Source: Eutreptiella sp. 'Long Island Sound 2002' (lineage: Eukaryota; Euglenozoa; Euglenophyceae; Eutreptiales; Eutreptiaceae). Taken from it: a DNA stretch of 64,000 bases. Position numbers and translations under genes: made by a program. Each line of letters starts with the position of its first letter. The first letter of the stretch is position 1. The notes under the pieces are model-generated. The model saw only the letters and a program-made list of their open reading frames with translations. It had not been told where the DNA came from and made no database searches. Positions 39,981 to 50,592 of this stretch are shown here, in pieces. Location of the stretch: positions 161,824,283-161,888,282 of the forward strand of contig OZ038381.1 of assembly GCA_964036045.1 (NCBI GenBank), given 5' to 3'.

Positions 39981-41542
39981 CGCTCTGAGAGGTACGTGGT
40001 GCACGAGGGGACGACGGGTGTGCACATGCAGCACGCTCTGGGCGCCGACCGAAATTGCGAGATTATTCGGCCCACACTCAGCCTACACTCGGCTTACACT
40101 CGGCCTACACTCAAATATAGCCCCCCCTCCCGTTGTCCAAGACACCAAGATCATCAAATTGATACAGTCTGGGCAGCAGCATTCCTCAGGTTGCTTCCTG
40201 CAGGCGACAGAAGCGTCCCAGGTGCCAAAGAGGAAGAGAAACCCCCTGTCATACACACTCTCCCAGATTGTTGGGGAATTAATCGTAAAGGGACAGTATT
40301 AGCCCCTTGGGGATCTGACATGTGCTTGCGGTGCCACTTGGGAATAGACTTGAATTTGGAATCTGTCCATGCATAGCTGGTCTCGTCATGGAGGTATCTT
40401 AAAAAAAAGAGTAGTATGACTGCTTGAGGCAATGTGTCTTGAACAGTGTGGCCGCTTGAGGAAATGTGTTTTGAATGGTATGGCCTCTTCAGGTAATGTG
40501 TCTTGAATAGCTTGGGCGCTTGAGGTGGGGAGAGAAAGGGCCCAAACGCTAGCAACACGGGGGGGGGCGTCTCCTCGCTTTTGTACGCGACCCCCCCCCC
40601 AGTAGAAGTGGGCCGAAGGCCCCTGGGGGGATTGGAGGGGGGGGGGGGTTCAAGGAGGGGCGATGGGGGGGGGGGGGGCAGTCAGGAGGGTTGGTTGGTT
40701 GGGGGGGGGTCCAGGTGGGGCAATTTGGGGTGGTGGGGGGGGGGGGGGGTTGGCACAAGGCCTTGGTGGTTAGCTCTGGCCATGAGGCAACGGAAACTGG
40801 GCTCGCATACGCCCCCGTGTCACAGGCGCATGGTCATAACCACATTGTTCAGTGTGTTTCTTGCTGCACTGCAGCGCAGAACAGTTCTGTACCACACCAG
40901 GTGGTTGCTGGCTGTACTTTGGCTTTGGTCCTCTGGACACTGAGGTCAGCTCGCACCCACCACCCTCCCACAGTGCCGGTTAGTCTCTAACCCTTGCCCT
41001 GCAGATCGTGCCCCTGTCAAGCACTTGCTCTCTGGCACGTAAGGACGTGTCGTACCCGAACCTCGGGGGCGCAATGGCGCCTTTGGTGGCGCAAAGGCGT
41101 CTCAACATTTCAACAAAAGCTCCGGCTGCCGGACACCTCAACCGTTCATTACTGTACTGTGTGTGGCGCTTACCTTTTCAGCACCACACCATGCGTGCAC
41201 AAGCCGCCCACATTTTCATGTCCACTCGCATCCAACGCCCTCTCATGGGCCGCATTCTCGCGGCCCTTGCCATGCTTCGGCTTTCCAACACGTAACGACG
41301 TGTCGCGCCTGTGCTCCAGGGGCGCAATGGCGCCCTGTTATTTCACCTTTATACTGTTCTGTGTTGCCTTGGCGTCCCATACACCCTGGTCAGCTCGAAC
41401 CCACCACCCTCCCTTTGCGCCGGTTAGCCCCCGACTCATGCTCTGTGGATCTCTCTCCCACTCTCTCCCTCTCTTTCTTTCCTGCTCTCTCCCCTGCTCC
41501 CCACCCTCTCTCTCTCTCCTCTCCGTTCCTTTCCCACTGCGT

Positions 41543-41545
<3 letters not shown>
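39981..41545. other. No gene recognised; G-run block and CT-rich tract
   Basis: Includes a short tandem array of about 11 bp near 40071-40115 (CACTCGGCCTA units), then the G-run block 40556-40752. From about 40800 the sequence is unremarkable until a pyrimidine-rich tract from 41440. Confidence 0.4.
40556..40752. repeat. G-run block, copy 2
   Basis: Shares TTTTGTACGCGACCCCCCCC, AGAAGTGGGCCGAAGGCCCC and following G-runs with 49078-49292, and its G-runs with 18757-18950. Confidence 0.75.

Positions 41546-41593
<48 letters not shown>
41546..41593. repeat. (CT)n microsatellite
   Basis: About 24 CT units. Confidence 0.95.
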
Positions 41594-41596
<3 letters not shown>

Positions 41597-41623
41597 TAAA
41601 AGGGGTTTTCGGGACGTTCGGTG

Positions 41624-41701
41624 TATCACTATCCCCCCCGGGGTTCGAACCATCCTCCGCAGGACAGAAGAGGTGCAGTTAATCCACTGGGCTATGACGA
41701 T
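41624..41701 (-). tRNA. tRNA-like sequence, probably a pseudo-tRNA or SINE head
   Basis: On the minus strand there is a perfect A box (TAGCCCAGTGG, plus coordinates 41684-41694) and B box (GGTTCGAACCC), 43 nt apart start to start, as in a real tRNA. The 5' ATCGTCA pairs with the 3' TAGTGAT in six of seven positions (two wobbles). An anticodon-type stem CCTCT/GGAGG is present, but its loop has 10 nt (TCTGTCCTGC) and the D and T stems are poor. It is therefore more likely a tRNA-derived SINE or decayed gene with a pol III promoter than a working tRNA. If forced, GTC (Asp) is the best anticodon guess. Confidence 0.5.
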
Positions 41702-41752
41702 TGGGTATCTGCACCATTTGCTCCAATGTGTCCCCCTGCGTGTCACCCCCTG

Positions 41753-42394
41753 TCATGCATATCTCCTTTCGCATGGGGGTGTGCTCAGCAGCGTGTAGAG
41801 GAACCGGACAGCGTCCCCGGGTACCGGGTCCGCCTGCCTGAAGAGCGTTCTTTGGAACAGCCTCAAGAGGTCCGCTCGGCCCGCCAGCCACACATGCATG
41901 CAGTCTCCAGTTCTGCTCACTGAGGAGGGCACCGCTCTGTGTCCCTCTGCCGTCGGACAGTGGAGGATCGCCTCCCACTGGAACGGGTGCCACTTGCCTG
42001 CACTTTTGGGTCGCCACTGGACCTGCATGTTCGCCAGAGCCTGAGTCTTTAGGGTCCAGTTGATCTGGACCATCACCGAGTAGAGCTCCTGATTGCTCAT
42101 CAGCAATGGTTCCCCATGATTGTCCACAATCTCACAGTGCATCCTGGTGCTGTGTGGTTGGTCCAGTCGGAGCAGGATCCCTTGATTGCGGGCCCAGGCC
42201 ATTGTGGTCAGCTCTGCTTCGACTGCTCGCAGTCCTTCATTTGCGATGGCGTCTAGCTGGCTCAGTGCTTGCACCTTGAAACGCTGGCGTTCTTGCTGAG
42301 GCTTGACCTTCTTTGGGGCTGGCTGGATGTGTGTGTAAGGGCCATGCCGTTGCTGACGTGGTCCTTTCTCCTGCCATGTCCTTCCCGGCGGCAT
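41753..42394 (-). CDS. ORF of unknown function next to the truncated LINE
   Basis: 213 codons on the minus strand, from MPPGRTWQEKGPRQQR to a stop at 41753, with a balanced, protein-like composition (EGLRAVEAELTTMAWARNQG, WHPFQWEAILHCPTAEGHRA). It starts with a basic Gln-rich region. It lies 350 bp downstream of the LINE RNase H in the same orientation and only 52 bp upstream of the tRNA-like sequence. It could be ORF1 or the 3' part of a related retroelement; no family is recognised. Confidence 0.45.
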   Translation of the reverse strand: MPPGRTWQEKGPRQQRHGPYTHIQPAPKKVKPQQERQRFKVQALSQLDAIANEGLRAVEAELTTMAWARNQGILLRLDQPHSTRMHCEIVDNHGEPLLMSNQELYSVMVQINWTLKTQALANMQVQWRPKSAGKWHPFQWEAILHCPTAEGHRAVPSSVSRTGDCMHVWLAGRADLLRLFQRTLFRQADPVPGDAVRFLYTLLSTPPCERRYA

Positions 42395-42740
42395 TACGCC
42401 CGGATGCTCTCCCGCGACAGGACGCGGGGTTCAGCCGCTTTGTGGTCGCTTCTGTGTGCTGATGCTCGCCGCGACAAGACGCGGCTCTTGTGACGAAAAC
42501 TCTGCGTCGGAACGCAGATTTCAGACATGCATGCATTGTTGAGCTTAAAACCTGTGAGATATCCGCACCAGAATGCAGGGGCTACAGGTTCTGTCATTAC
42601 CGACCCCGTCCTGGGTTCCTGCTTTTCCTGAGCTTTCGCTTTTTGCGCTGCCGCCTGGTGTCGCTCACTTCTGTGCTGAAGGACAGTGTGTCCGCTGCAG
42701 ACAGTGTGTCCGCTGCAGACAGTTCATTCAACAACTCTCC

Positions 42741-44364
42741 CTAGTGTGCGTGTCCTGTCCTTATGTCCTCGCTTTCTGAACTGCTTGAGGTGTATGGACC
42801 CATTCCACGTGGAGTTGGTTCCCCGGATGCTTCCCCTGTCAGCTCATCACTATCCATGGGTACCATACCCAAGGATGACCAGAGTGCCTTGGTGTCCTCC
42901 GAATCTGATCCAGACCCTCCCCTCAGGCCTACCGTAGATTCCGACCCTGATGATGAGTGTGGTGCAACATGCTGAGACCACAGCGGGCTCGAACACATGC
43001 CTTCCATCGCCATTCCATTCGCCACCCCATTCCCCTGTACGTTGACATGGGCTGGGACATGCTCCCACCTGACTTCTCTTCCTGGCGTCGCCATTTCCTG
43101 GAGCAGCATTTCCCAGACGGGGACGGGGACCTGCAGCTTACCAGACGTGGTTGTCCATCCCTTTGACTTCCAGTGCTGGGCCCTGCCATTCGCTCCCAGC
43201 TGCAGGTACTGTGAGTCGGTGAGGATTGCCAGTTTTGGCACCCAGAACCCCTGTAGGGCTTCCAGGGCTGCCCAAAGCTCCGCTCGGTTATTTGTTTGCC
43301 TGTGGCGTGTTGGTACGTAGCCGCAGAAGCGCACCTCCGGTCCTTGCTCATCTTCCGCTGCCAATACGCCAAAGCCCCCGGCCCTGCGCATGTCCTTGTG
43401 GCTCAGTCGTTTTGACGACCCGTCCGTGTACACAATTTTGTAACCCTTTGCTACCAGTTTTGCAATCAGATCTTGCACTCCTTGTAGCACTCCCGGGCCT
43501 GCCTGCCTCGGGCGCTTCGGGCGTGATTCCGTTTCCCTATGCCAACTGTGCTTGTCGGCTGATCGCTCTTGCGTGAAGCACTCTGTGTGTGTTTGCCACC
43601 ATGCATTCAATCCCCCATGGACTCGTACTTCCCCTTGTCGTGGCTGTACTCCGGTATCTCGAAGCTGCTCCAGTGACTGCTGGAAGCCTCTCCACTGTTC
43701 CTTGCGCTCTCCCGAGTAAAACCCCACCCATTCACACAGCTCCCTTAGCCAGGTTGTCACGTATGATGTGAACACCGGTGATGCTCCTGCTTTGACTTCG
43801 CATCGGTATCGCCAATGGGCACTTCTTGCTGACCACATCGCCTTGATTCGTGTTCAGCAACCACTCCTGGTGGTCGGACTCCATCATGTCTCGGACCGCA
43901 GACTTCCCGTTACCAGTGTCCACCGGGCCATAATAGTGCTGTATAACCGCCGCCGCCGCTTTAAACATGGGGCATTCGACCATCGCGTGCTTGACCGTCT
44001 CCTTTTGGGAGCACACCGGGCACTTGTCCGTGCCCGACCTCTTGTAGACTCTTGCATGCACAGTCAACTTGTGCCACAGCACTTTTTGCGCAAAGTCCTG
44101 AACCCTCGGCGGCAGTTGTGCTTGAGCCCATTGTTCCCATACCTCCGGTGTTTGTGGGTCGCGGACTCCTGGCTGTGAGGCGTAGAATTGAAGCAGCCAT
44201 GCCCTGGTCCAGTTTTGGGCGTGGACTGCGGGGGTATCAAAGCCCCCTTGTGACGGGACTTTATTGAGGAGTCGTCCGCCATGATTGTACACCCCTTTCC
44301 ATGTTCGGGGCAGTGCATTCAACAGCCTTACGTCCTCCAAGGATTGCAATTGACCCCACGTCAA
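42741..44364 (-). pseudogene. 5'-truncated LINE: zinc-binding RT tail and RNase H, frameshifted
   Basis: Two overlapping minus-strand frames. 43732-44364 has the zf-RVT pattern after an RT: LWHKLTVHARVYKRSG, DKCPVCSQKETVKHAMVECP. 42741-43838 carries RNase H: KIVYTDGSSKRL (Asp), TNNRAELWAALEAL (Glu), AILTDSQYL (Asp) and EHVPAHVNVQGNGVAN (His region, final Asp replaced). The reading frame changes by one step near 43830 at GDVVS, where both frames overlap. The RT and endonuclease are absent, so this is a 5'-truncated copy. Having the zinc finger before RNase H, it is a different lineage from the 9.3-kb LINE, resembling plant/algal L1-like elements. Confidence 0.75.
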
Positions 44365-44369
44365 TTAGC

Positions 44370-44580
44370 TCTGGGGTTGGGGGGGGGGGGACAGGCTCCG
44401 CTTACCTCCCCTTGCCCTCCCTCTAACCATATCATCACCATAAACCTATCCCTAACCTTTGCAGTAACCTGGTTTGGCCATGCCAGCCATGTTGATTGGG
44501 CTGAACATCATCCACCAAATTTCATTCATGGCTGCTTTTGCCACATCATTGCTCTCCATTTTGGACCCCAATACTCACGC
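44370..44580. repeat. G-run/composite repeat, copy 3
   Basis: G-run near 44380-44392, then CTTACCTCCCCTTGCCCTCC and the same following phrases as at 18951-19280 (including CATGTTGATTGGGCTGAACA). It again lies immediately beside a TIR element copy. Confidence 0.75.
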
Positions 44581-44601
44581 TAATCAAGACTGAATATTGG
44601 G

Positions 44602-45730
44602 ACCGAGCTGGTGGGGGAGGGAACATCAGCTATGACTGGTGAGGGACATCAAGAATGATTCACGCATTGATGGCTCTTGACAAAGTGGAATCAGCTTGCA
44701 AGTGAAGCCCATCACCACGAGGCCCACTTTCAAGGCTTTTTGGACTTCTGAAGGGCCAAAATGCCCCAAAATGGGCTCAAAATGGGCTAATTTCACCCGT
44801 TGGGGCACCCCAAATGGTCTACGATGAGGTTTGGAAAAATGCATTTTTGACCCATTTTTGGTCCCAAAACAGCCCATTTTCAAGGCATTTTGGGATTTTC
44901 GGAGGACCAAAATGGGCCACCCAAGCTCAAAACGGTCCAAAAACACTTGTTTCAGCGTCGCACATAGTCTAGGATCATTTTTGAGAAACGTCATCTTTTT
45001 GCCCCTACTGGACTCTGTTGACCCATTTGGGCACCCACCTATTGGGGCTTGAGCTTGCAGCTTGCCGCAGCCTAGTGGGCCTAGGTATTGGGGTCTAGGC
45101 GTCCGTTTGGGCAATTCTAAGGGGTGGAAACCACAAAAAGTGGGGGGTTGCGGGTGGAGTAGGTGTCCTCGGAATCGCATTTTGAGCCATGTAGCCAAAA
45201 TATGGCCAATTCTTGGTTTGTGGCCGTCGGCAGCCAATCTGGAGCTTCCGGGGGCCTTTTTGGGCCCTTTCCGGGACATATCATGGAGTTAGAGGGCCGC
45301 AAAGAGCTCGTTGACACGGGGAAGTCAAGCCGCACGTGTAGTGTACCCACCGTTTCCCTTCGTTTGGCCGTTTTGAATGTGTTCCAGGGCTTTTTTGGCC
45401 CAAAAATGGCTGTTTTTGGCCCTAAATTGCAGTTTTTGAAACTGAGGTCCACCACTTGCGAATCCCGTTCCCGGCCGCCACCGTCGAATTTCTCGCTGAA
45501 ACTTTGTGTGATTGTACTTCACACCCATAGGTTTCATGCACCAAAATTTCAACCAAATCCAAAGCACCACGACGGAGTTATGATTTTTCCCCATTTCGCG
45601 CGTGCTGCTGCTTGCTTGCTTGCTTGCTGCTTGCTGCTTGCTTGCTTGCTGCTACTGCTGCTAAACCCGGTAGGTCCACCCTAGAAACTAAAGAGGGCTA
45701 TAAAACCAAGACTGGTTCCACCAGCTCGGT
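44602..45730 (-). mobile_element. 1.13-kb element with short TIRs, copy 2 (inverted)
   Basis: 1129 bp bounded by ACCGAGCTGGTGG and CCACCAGCTCGGT, in the opposite orientation to copies 1 and 3. The AGC/AAGC microsatellite appears as GCTT/GCTG at about 45605-45662. About 90% alike to the other copies by eye. Confidence 0.65.
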
Positions 45731-45860
45731 GACCCTAGCCTAGGGTGAGAGCTAGGGCTAGGGTTAGGGTCAGGGTTACGGTTAGGTGTAGGGTTTGGAG
45801 CAAGCTAAGGGTTGGGATGGCATTAGAGTCAAGGTTGGGTTCAAGTATAGTGTTGGGGTG
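45731..45860 (+). repeat. Degenerate telomere-like tract beside TIR element copy 2
   Basis: GGGCTAGGGTTAGGGTCAGGG and similar words. The end of the tract (AAGTATAGTGTTGGGGTGCTCC) is shared with 50571-50592. Confidence 0.65.
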
Positions 45861-46304
45861 CTCCACCGCCTGGGCGGGGAGGGGTGCTATGTGGGCAAGG
45901 GAAAAAATTTTCGGGCGCCTTTGGCGCCACCATATGTATGGCCGGCAGCTATTGACCCTTGGTAACTAAGTGGGCCCGGAGGGCAGGGAGGGGGGGGGGT
46001 CGCGTACCCGAACTAAGGAGACACCCCCCCCCGTGGCTAGCAACACAAAAAGTAACACCCCCCCTTGTCCTAGCTACGCAAAAGTCCCAAATTAATACGG
46101 TCCCTATGCCTACTGTAGCTAGGACAAGGGCGTAGCTTGCTCGCGACACATACAACTACCAACACGCACATGAGTGAATGCATGGTATCATCGCACCTTA
46201 ACCTCCTTGCACTTTCCCAAAGGCATGCAAGAACAAGAAAGTGTTTGAAACATGAAATTTCAGTTTCACACCCATGTTCCCACAAGCAATGAGGCATGAG
46301 AAGC

Positions 46305-46796
46305 CTACAAATGAACGGCTTGGAAACCCTTCTTGCGATCATACACCATGCGGAACAATTGCACATGGTCACCACTTGAAGTTGCCTTTGAAGATGCCTT
46401 TGCCCGAGGCTTAGGGGCTGGCTTGGGCTCCTGCAACTTCAAATTCTTGGGAATGAAATTGCCTTGCATGTGGTCTCTTGTAAAGTACAACTTCCCATCA
46501 AAGACATGGGCCATTCCCCACACACCTCGGGCAGCCTTAGCCCAAATAACTTCAATGGGGTCATCATTGGAGTCACTAGATTCATCACTTGAGGAAAGGG
46601 ATGGGGATCGAATGAAGAACTCCATTTTTTGAAGAGGAGCACAGGGGTGTGTGACCACCTGCCCACCCTTCATGTACTCCAACACCGCAAACGAATCCCC
46701 CTTCTCCGATGGTCCCTTCATTGTGGCGTCCACACGCTCACCGGTGGAACGTGTGAAAATAAGTGGACGCCCAGGTTCAAAAAGAAAAGATTGCAT
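46305..46796 (-). CDS. Small multicopy protein with Tudor/SH3-like N-terminus
   Basis: 163 residues from ATG at 46796. The N-terminal half reads FEPGRPLIFTRSTGERVDAT, then VLEYMKGGQVVTHPC and MEFFIRSPS, similar to the fragment at 33917-34084 and to small beta-barrel modules. An acidic Ser-rich linker (SSSDESSDSNDDP) follows, then VWGMAHVFDGKLYFTRDH and a Lys/Ala/Pro-rich stretch (PKPAPKPRAKASSKAT). The upstream region and first codons recur at 33256-33480, so it belongs to a multicopy family, perhaps carried by a mobile element. No catalytic motif is visible. The start is chosen as the first ATG; the frame opens a few codons earlier without one. Confidence 0.5.
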   Translation of the reverse strand: MQSFLFEPGRPLIFTRSTGERVDATMKGPSEKGDSFAVLEYMKGGQVVTHPCAPLQKMEFFIRSPSLSSSDESSDSNDDPIEVIWAKAARGVWGMAHVFDGKLYFTRDHMQGNFIPKNLKLQEPKPAPKPRAKASSKATSSGDHVQLFRMVYDRKKGFQAVHL

Positions 46797-47045
46797 GATG
46801 ATCTGGTGCAAGAAAGGGGGATATGGTGCACAATGTCCCCAAAATCAGAGCTATGTGGGTTCAAGTTGGTAAACACTCACAAGAAATGTGTCCATGACTC
46901 TATGTAACTGGCAAATTTGTCACCAAACCCATGTCTTATGTGGCTGCACAACATTTGGTACCGAATTAAATTAGGTCCCAAATTAATATAGTCCCTACGC
47001 CTACTGTAGCTAGGACAAGGTCGTAGCTAGGACAAGGGGGGGGGG
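46797..47045. repeat. Dispersed repeat: 5' region of the multicopy gene, copy 2
   Basis: Matches 33282-33530, including TTTGTCACCAAACCCATGTC and the CTACTGTAGCTAGGACAAGG phrase. It probably contains the promoter and 5' UTR of the gene at 46305-46796. Confidence 0.7.
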
Positions 47046-47459
47046 GTATGAAACCATTGCACGGGACCAAATGTAGTGTGTGGAAGAAAGGATCAGGCGG
47101 GAGTGAAATGTCCCGTGTACCCCCCCCCCCCCCCCCGAGATGGCAGAGGCCCATTTGATGCCTCCCCGCACGAGGGACCTTGATACCGCAGGGGTTATGT
47201 AGGCTAGGGGGATCAATGGTGGGAACTAATCAACTGAATGTCCCCGCTAGAGACACTTTCAGTCTTTAGTCCATCAGTGTAACAGTTGCACACATTTGCT
47301 CGTGTCCCCTTCTTGGTTGGGGTGCTCCACTATCATATGTACAGGCGCATACCATGCGGCAGAGAGCTCGGCGGGTTAAGGGCATGTGTCTTCTTGTTGA
47401 CTATATGTACATCCCAAATCACAATAGTAGGACGCAGTGTTACCAGCAAAACATGCTAC

Positions 47460-47700
47460 TACTCGCTCTCACCTGCTGGGCTAGGGGTTACGAAGCCATT
47501 TCTGTTTGCCCTGAGGCATTATGTAGCCATTTCAGTTCTCCCCAAGATGGCAGGGTCTACGCAGCCATTTCATTTTTCTCCAAGGCGGCAGGGTGTACGA
47601 AGCCATTTCATTTTTCCCACACTGGCACAGGCTATGTAGCCATTTCGGTTCTCCGTGAGTTACACAGCCATTTCAGTTTTTCGTGGATGGTAGGGATTGT
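47460..47700. repeat. Degenerate tandem repeat with GCCATTTC words
   Basis: Five to six imperfect copies of a unit of about 45 bp containing CGNAGCCATTTCNNTTT. Related to the TATGGCTACATTACCCCTGC word of the 6.1-kb repeat. Confidence 0.5.
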
Positions 47701-49077
47701 TACATATCTCCCCCTCCCACCAATCATGCATGCACATTTTGTGCCTGTATGGAGTTGAGGGCAACAATAGTTGGCAAAATGAAAAAGGCAGGATCACATG
47801 CTTGCTTACCCAATGGATGGGTGTGGATGCACTGGCTCCAGAGGAATTTTGGCTCTAGAGGAATTTTGGCTGAAATATGGTCACCGTGAGCTTCTTGACC
47901 AAGAAGCCATGTTTCGCTTCCCTATTTGGATGAAGCATACACTTTTGGTGGACAGTAGTGTGTTCATGTTGTGCACCGAGAACTGTTTGAGGTTGTCTTG
48001 CAGCAAAAATCGTGGCACCTGTTCGTGAATATTTGAACCATGTTGTGTAGGACATTTGGTGTACTGACAAATTGAATCTTTTCAACCATTGTCCTCAGTT
48101 CCCTTTCTTTGTGACCCATTGCCGCTAGAATTCGTAGAATTTGGTGTGCCATTCTGCCATTGCTACTTTGTGCACATTGTACAGGCAGTAGTAGCATTGT
48201 GGAAGCACCATACAGGAGAAGTTCGGAACAAGAGTCACCGTGCATACATCAGCCATATGACAACCATACATCAGCCATACGCCAGCATGTCTAGTAGCTA
48301 GAAGAGCCACAGGACTTTCATGCACAGCTATACACGGGCTGGACAAAGGGGGGGGGGGGGGCAAACAAAGAATCGGTCAAAGGGGGGATACAGGGACAGG
48401 GCAAAGCAAAGAGGCATACTAGCAAGCAAATGTCTCTCTTTGCTACTGCTGAATGAAACCTCTACCTGCAGTACATAGTGCACATAGTGGGTGGCAGAAA
48501 TGTCACCAATGCAGCAAATGAGCAAACAATTGCTCAATCTGTGCCCTGTACCACCTACCGGCCAAATTCAAAAAATTTTATTTATTGTTTTTGAAATGGG
48601 TGACATTAATTTTTTTTCATTTTTTTTTAATTTTGCATGTTGTCTTTGGGTTGTTTGGGCAGCAGAATTAATTCATTTTGGCATAAAACTTTTTTTTGGC
48701 ATACTGTCCCAAGTGGTCTGCCACCTTAGTACTAACCTGCCCCAAATAGGCTTCTGAAACTTCTGACATTGGCTAGGGTCACCAGCCCTCACCATACTAG
48801 GCCTCCTTCTGGGATGTTTCGTTTGGAAGGTGCATTTAAACTTTGATCTGACTTGGAGCTCGGTTGCAGGCCACAAACACACCTTCGTTTTCGTTGCTCT
48901 GGTAGTGCATTGGGCTGCCCATCAAATGGGCACTGATTCAAACCCCAGTGTCCTGAGTTTGATCACATGTCCTGCAGTGGTCCCGGCCCCAAACACACCT
49001 TCCTTTTGCTTTTGGTGCACTTACAGTGATGTAACAACACAAGACTTTTGTCCATTTTCCACCTGGGGGCTGTCACC
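47701..49077. other. No gene recognised
   Basis: A few short frames, a poly-G run near 48349-48361 and T-rich stretches near 48600-48700. Nothing assignable. Confidence 0.4.
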
Positions 49078-49292
49078 TCGCTTTTGTACGCGACTCCCCC
49101 CCCCCCGGTAGAAATGGGCCGAAGGCCCCCCGGGGGGGGGGGGGGGGATTGGAGGGGGGGTTCAGGGAAGGACCATGGGGGGGGGGGGGGGAGGCGGTCG
49201 GGAGGGTCGGTTGGGGGGAGGGGGTCTAGATGGGGCAATTTGGGTTGGGGGGGGGGGGCACAGGCTCCCGTTACCTCCCCTTGCCCTCCCTC
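49078..49292. repeat. G-run block, copy 4
   Basis: TTTTGTACGCGACTCCCCCC, GAAATGGGCCGAAGGCCCCC, several G-runs of 10-17, then TTACCTCCCCTTGCCCTCCC. Same order as 40556-40752 and 18757-18975. Confidence 0.75.
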
Positions 49293-49296
49293 CGGG

Positions 49297-49336
49297 GTGA
49301 GAGCTAGGGCTAGGGTTAGGACTAGGGTTTAGGGTC
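49297..49336 (+). repeat. Degenerate telomere-like tract before TIR element copy 3
   Basis: GGGCTAGGGTTAGGACTAGG and GTTTAGGG words directly abutting the TIR. Confidence 0.6.
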
Positions 49337-50467
49337 ACCGAGCTGGTGGAACCAGTCTTGGCTTTATAACCCTTTTTAGTGTCTAGGGTGGACCTACCAG
49401 GTTTAGCAGCAGCAGCAGCAAGCAGCAAGCAGCAGCAAGCAGCAAGCAAGCAGCAGCACGCGCGAAATGGGGAAAAATCAGAACTCCGTCGTGGTGCTTT
49501 AGATTCGGCTGAAATTTTGGTGGATGATACCTATGGGTGTGAAGTACAATCACACAAAGTTTGAGCCAGAAACTCAACGGTGGCAGCCGGGAAAGGGATT
49601 CCCAAGTGGCCGACGTCAGTTTCAAAAACTGCAATTTAGGGCCACAAACAGCCATTTTCGGGCCAAAAAAGCTCTGGAACACATTCAAAACGGCCAAACG
49701 AAGGGAAATGGTGGGTACACTCCACGTGCGGCTTGACTTCCCCGTGTCAACGAGCTCTTTGCGGCCCTCTAACGCCATGATATGTCCCGGAAACGGCCCA
49801 AAAAGGCCCCCAGAAGCTCCAAAAGCCGACAACCACAAACCAAGAATAGGCCATATCTTTGGCTACATGGCTCAAAATGCGATTCCTAGGGCACCTACTC
49901 CACCCGCAACCCCCCACTTTTTGTGGTTTCCACCCCTCAAAATTGCCCAACCGGACGCCTAAACCCCAATACCTAGGCCCAATGGGCTGCGGCAAGCTGC
50001 AAGCTCAAGCCCAAACAGGTGGGTGCCCAAATGGGTCAACAGGGTCCAGTAGGGGCAAAAAGATGACTTTTCTCAAAAATGATCCTAGACCATGTGTGAT
50101 GCTAAAACAAGTGTTTTTGGACCGTTTCCAGCTTGTGGTGGCCCATTTTCGTCCTCCGAAAATCCCAAAATGCCTTGAAAATGGGCTGTTTTGGGACCAA
50201 AAATGGGTCAAAATTGGGTCAAAAATGCATTTTCCCAAACCTCATCCTAGACCATTTGGGGTGCACAAACGGGTGTAATGAGCCCATTTTAAGCCCATTT
50301 TGGGGCATTTTGGCCCCTCAGAAGTCCAAAAAGCCTTGAAAGTGGGCCTTGTGGTGATGGGGTTCACTTGCAAGCTGATTTCACTTTGTCAAGAGCCATC
50401 AATATGTGAATCATTCTTGATGTCCCTGACCAATCATAGTTGATGTTCCCTCCCTCACCAGCTCGGT
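49337..50467 (+). mobile_element. 1.13-kb element with short TIRs, copy 3
   Basis: 1131 bp with the same ends as copy 1 (one C to T change in the right TIR). It has the AGC/AAGC microsatellite at about 49406-49455. Same orientation as copy 1. Confidence 0.65.
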
Positions 50468-50483
50468 CCCAATATTCAGTCTT

Positions 50484-50592
50484 GATTAGGGTTAGGGTCA
50501 TGGGTAGGGTTAGGTGTAGGGTTAGGAGCGGGCTGAGGGTTGGGGTGGTCGTTAGAGTCAAGGTTGGGTTCAAGTATAGCGTTGGGGTGCTC
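50484..50592 (+). repeat. Degenerate telomere-like tract after TIR element copy 3
   Basis: GATTAGGGTTAGGGTCATGG and related words, then the shared AAGTATAGNGTTGGGGTGCT sequence. Confidence 0.6.

Noticed and set aside
48896-48965. tRNA(Leu)-like sequence with GCCC/GGGC stem and ATCAAAT loop
   Set aside because: The A-box to B-box distance is about 12 nt too short and the T stem does not pair.
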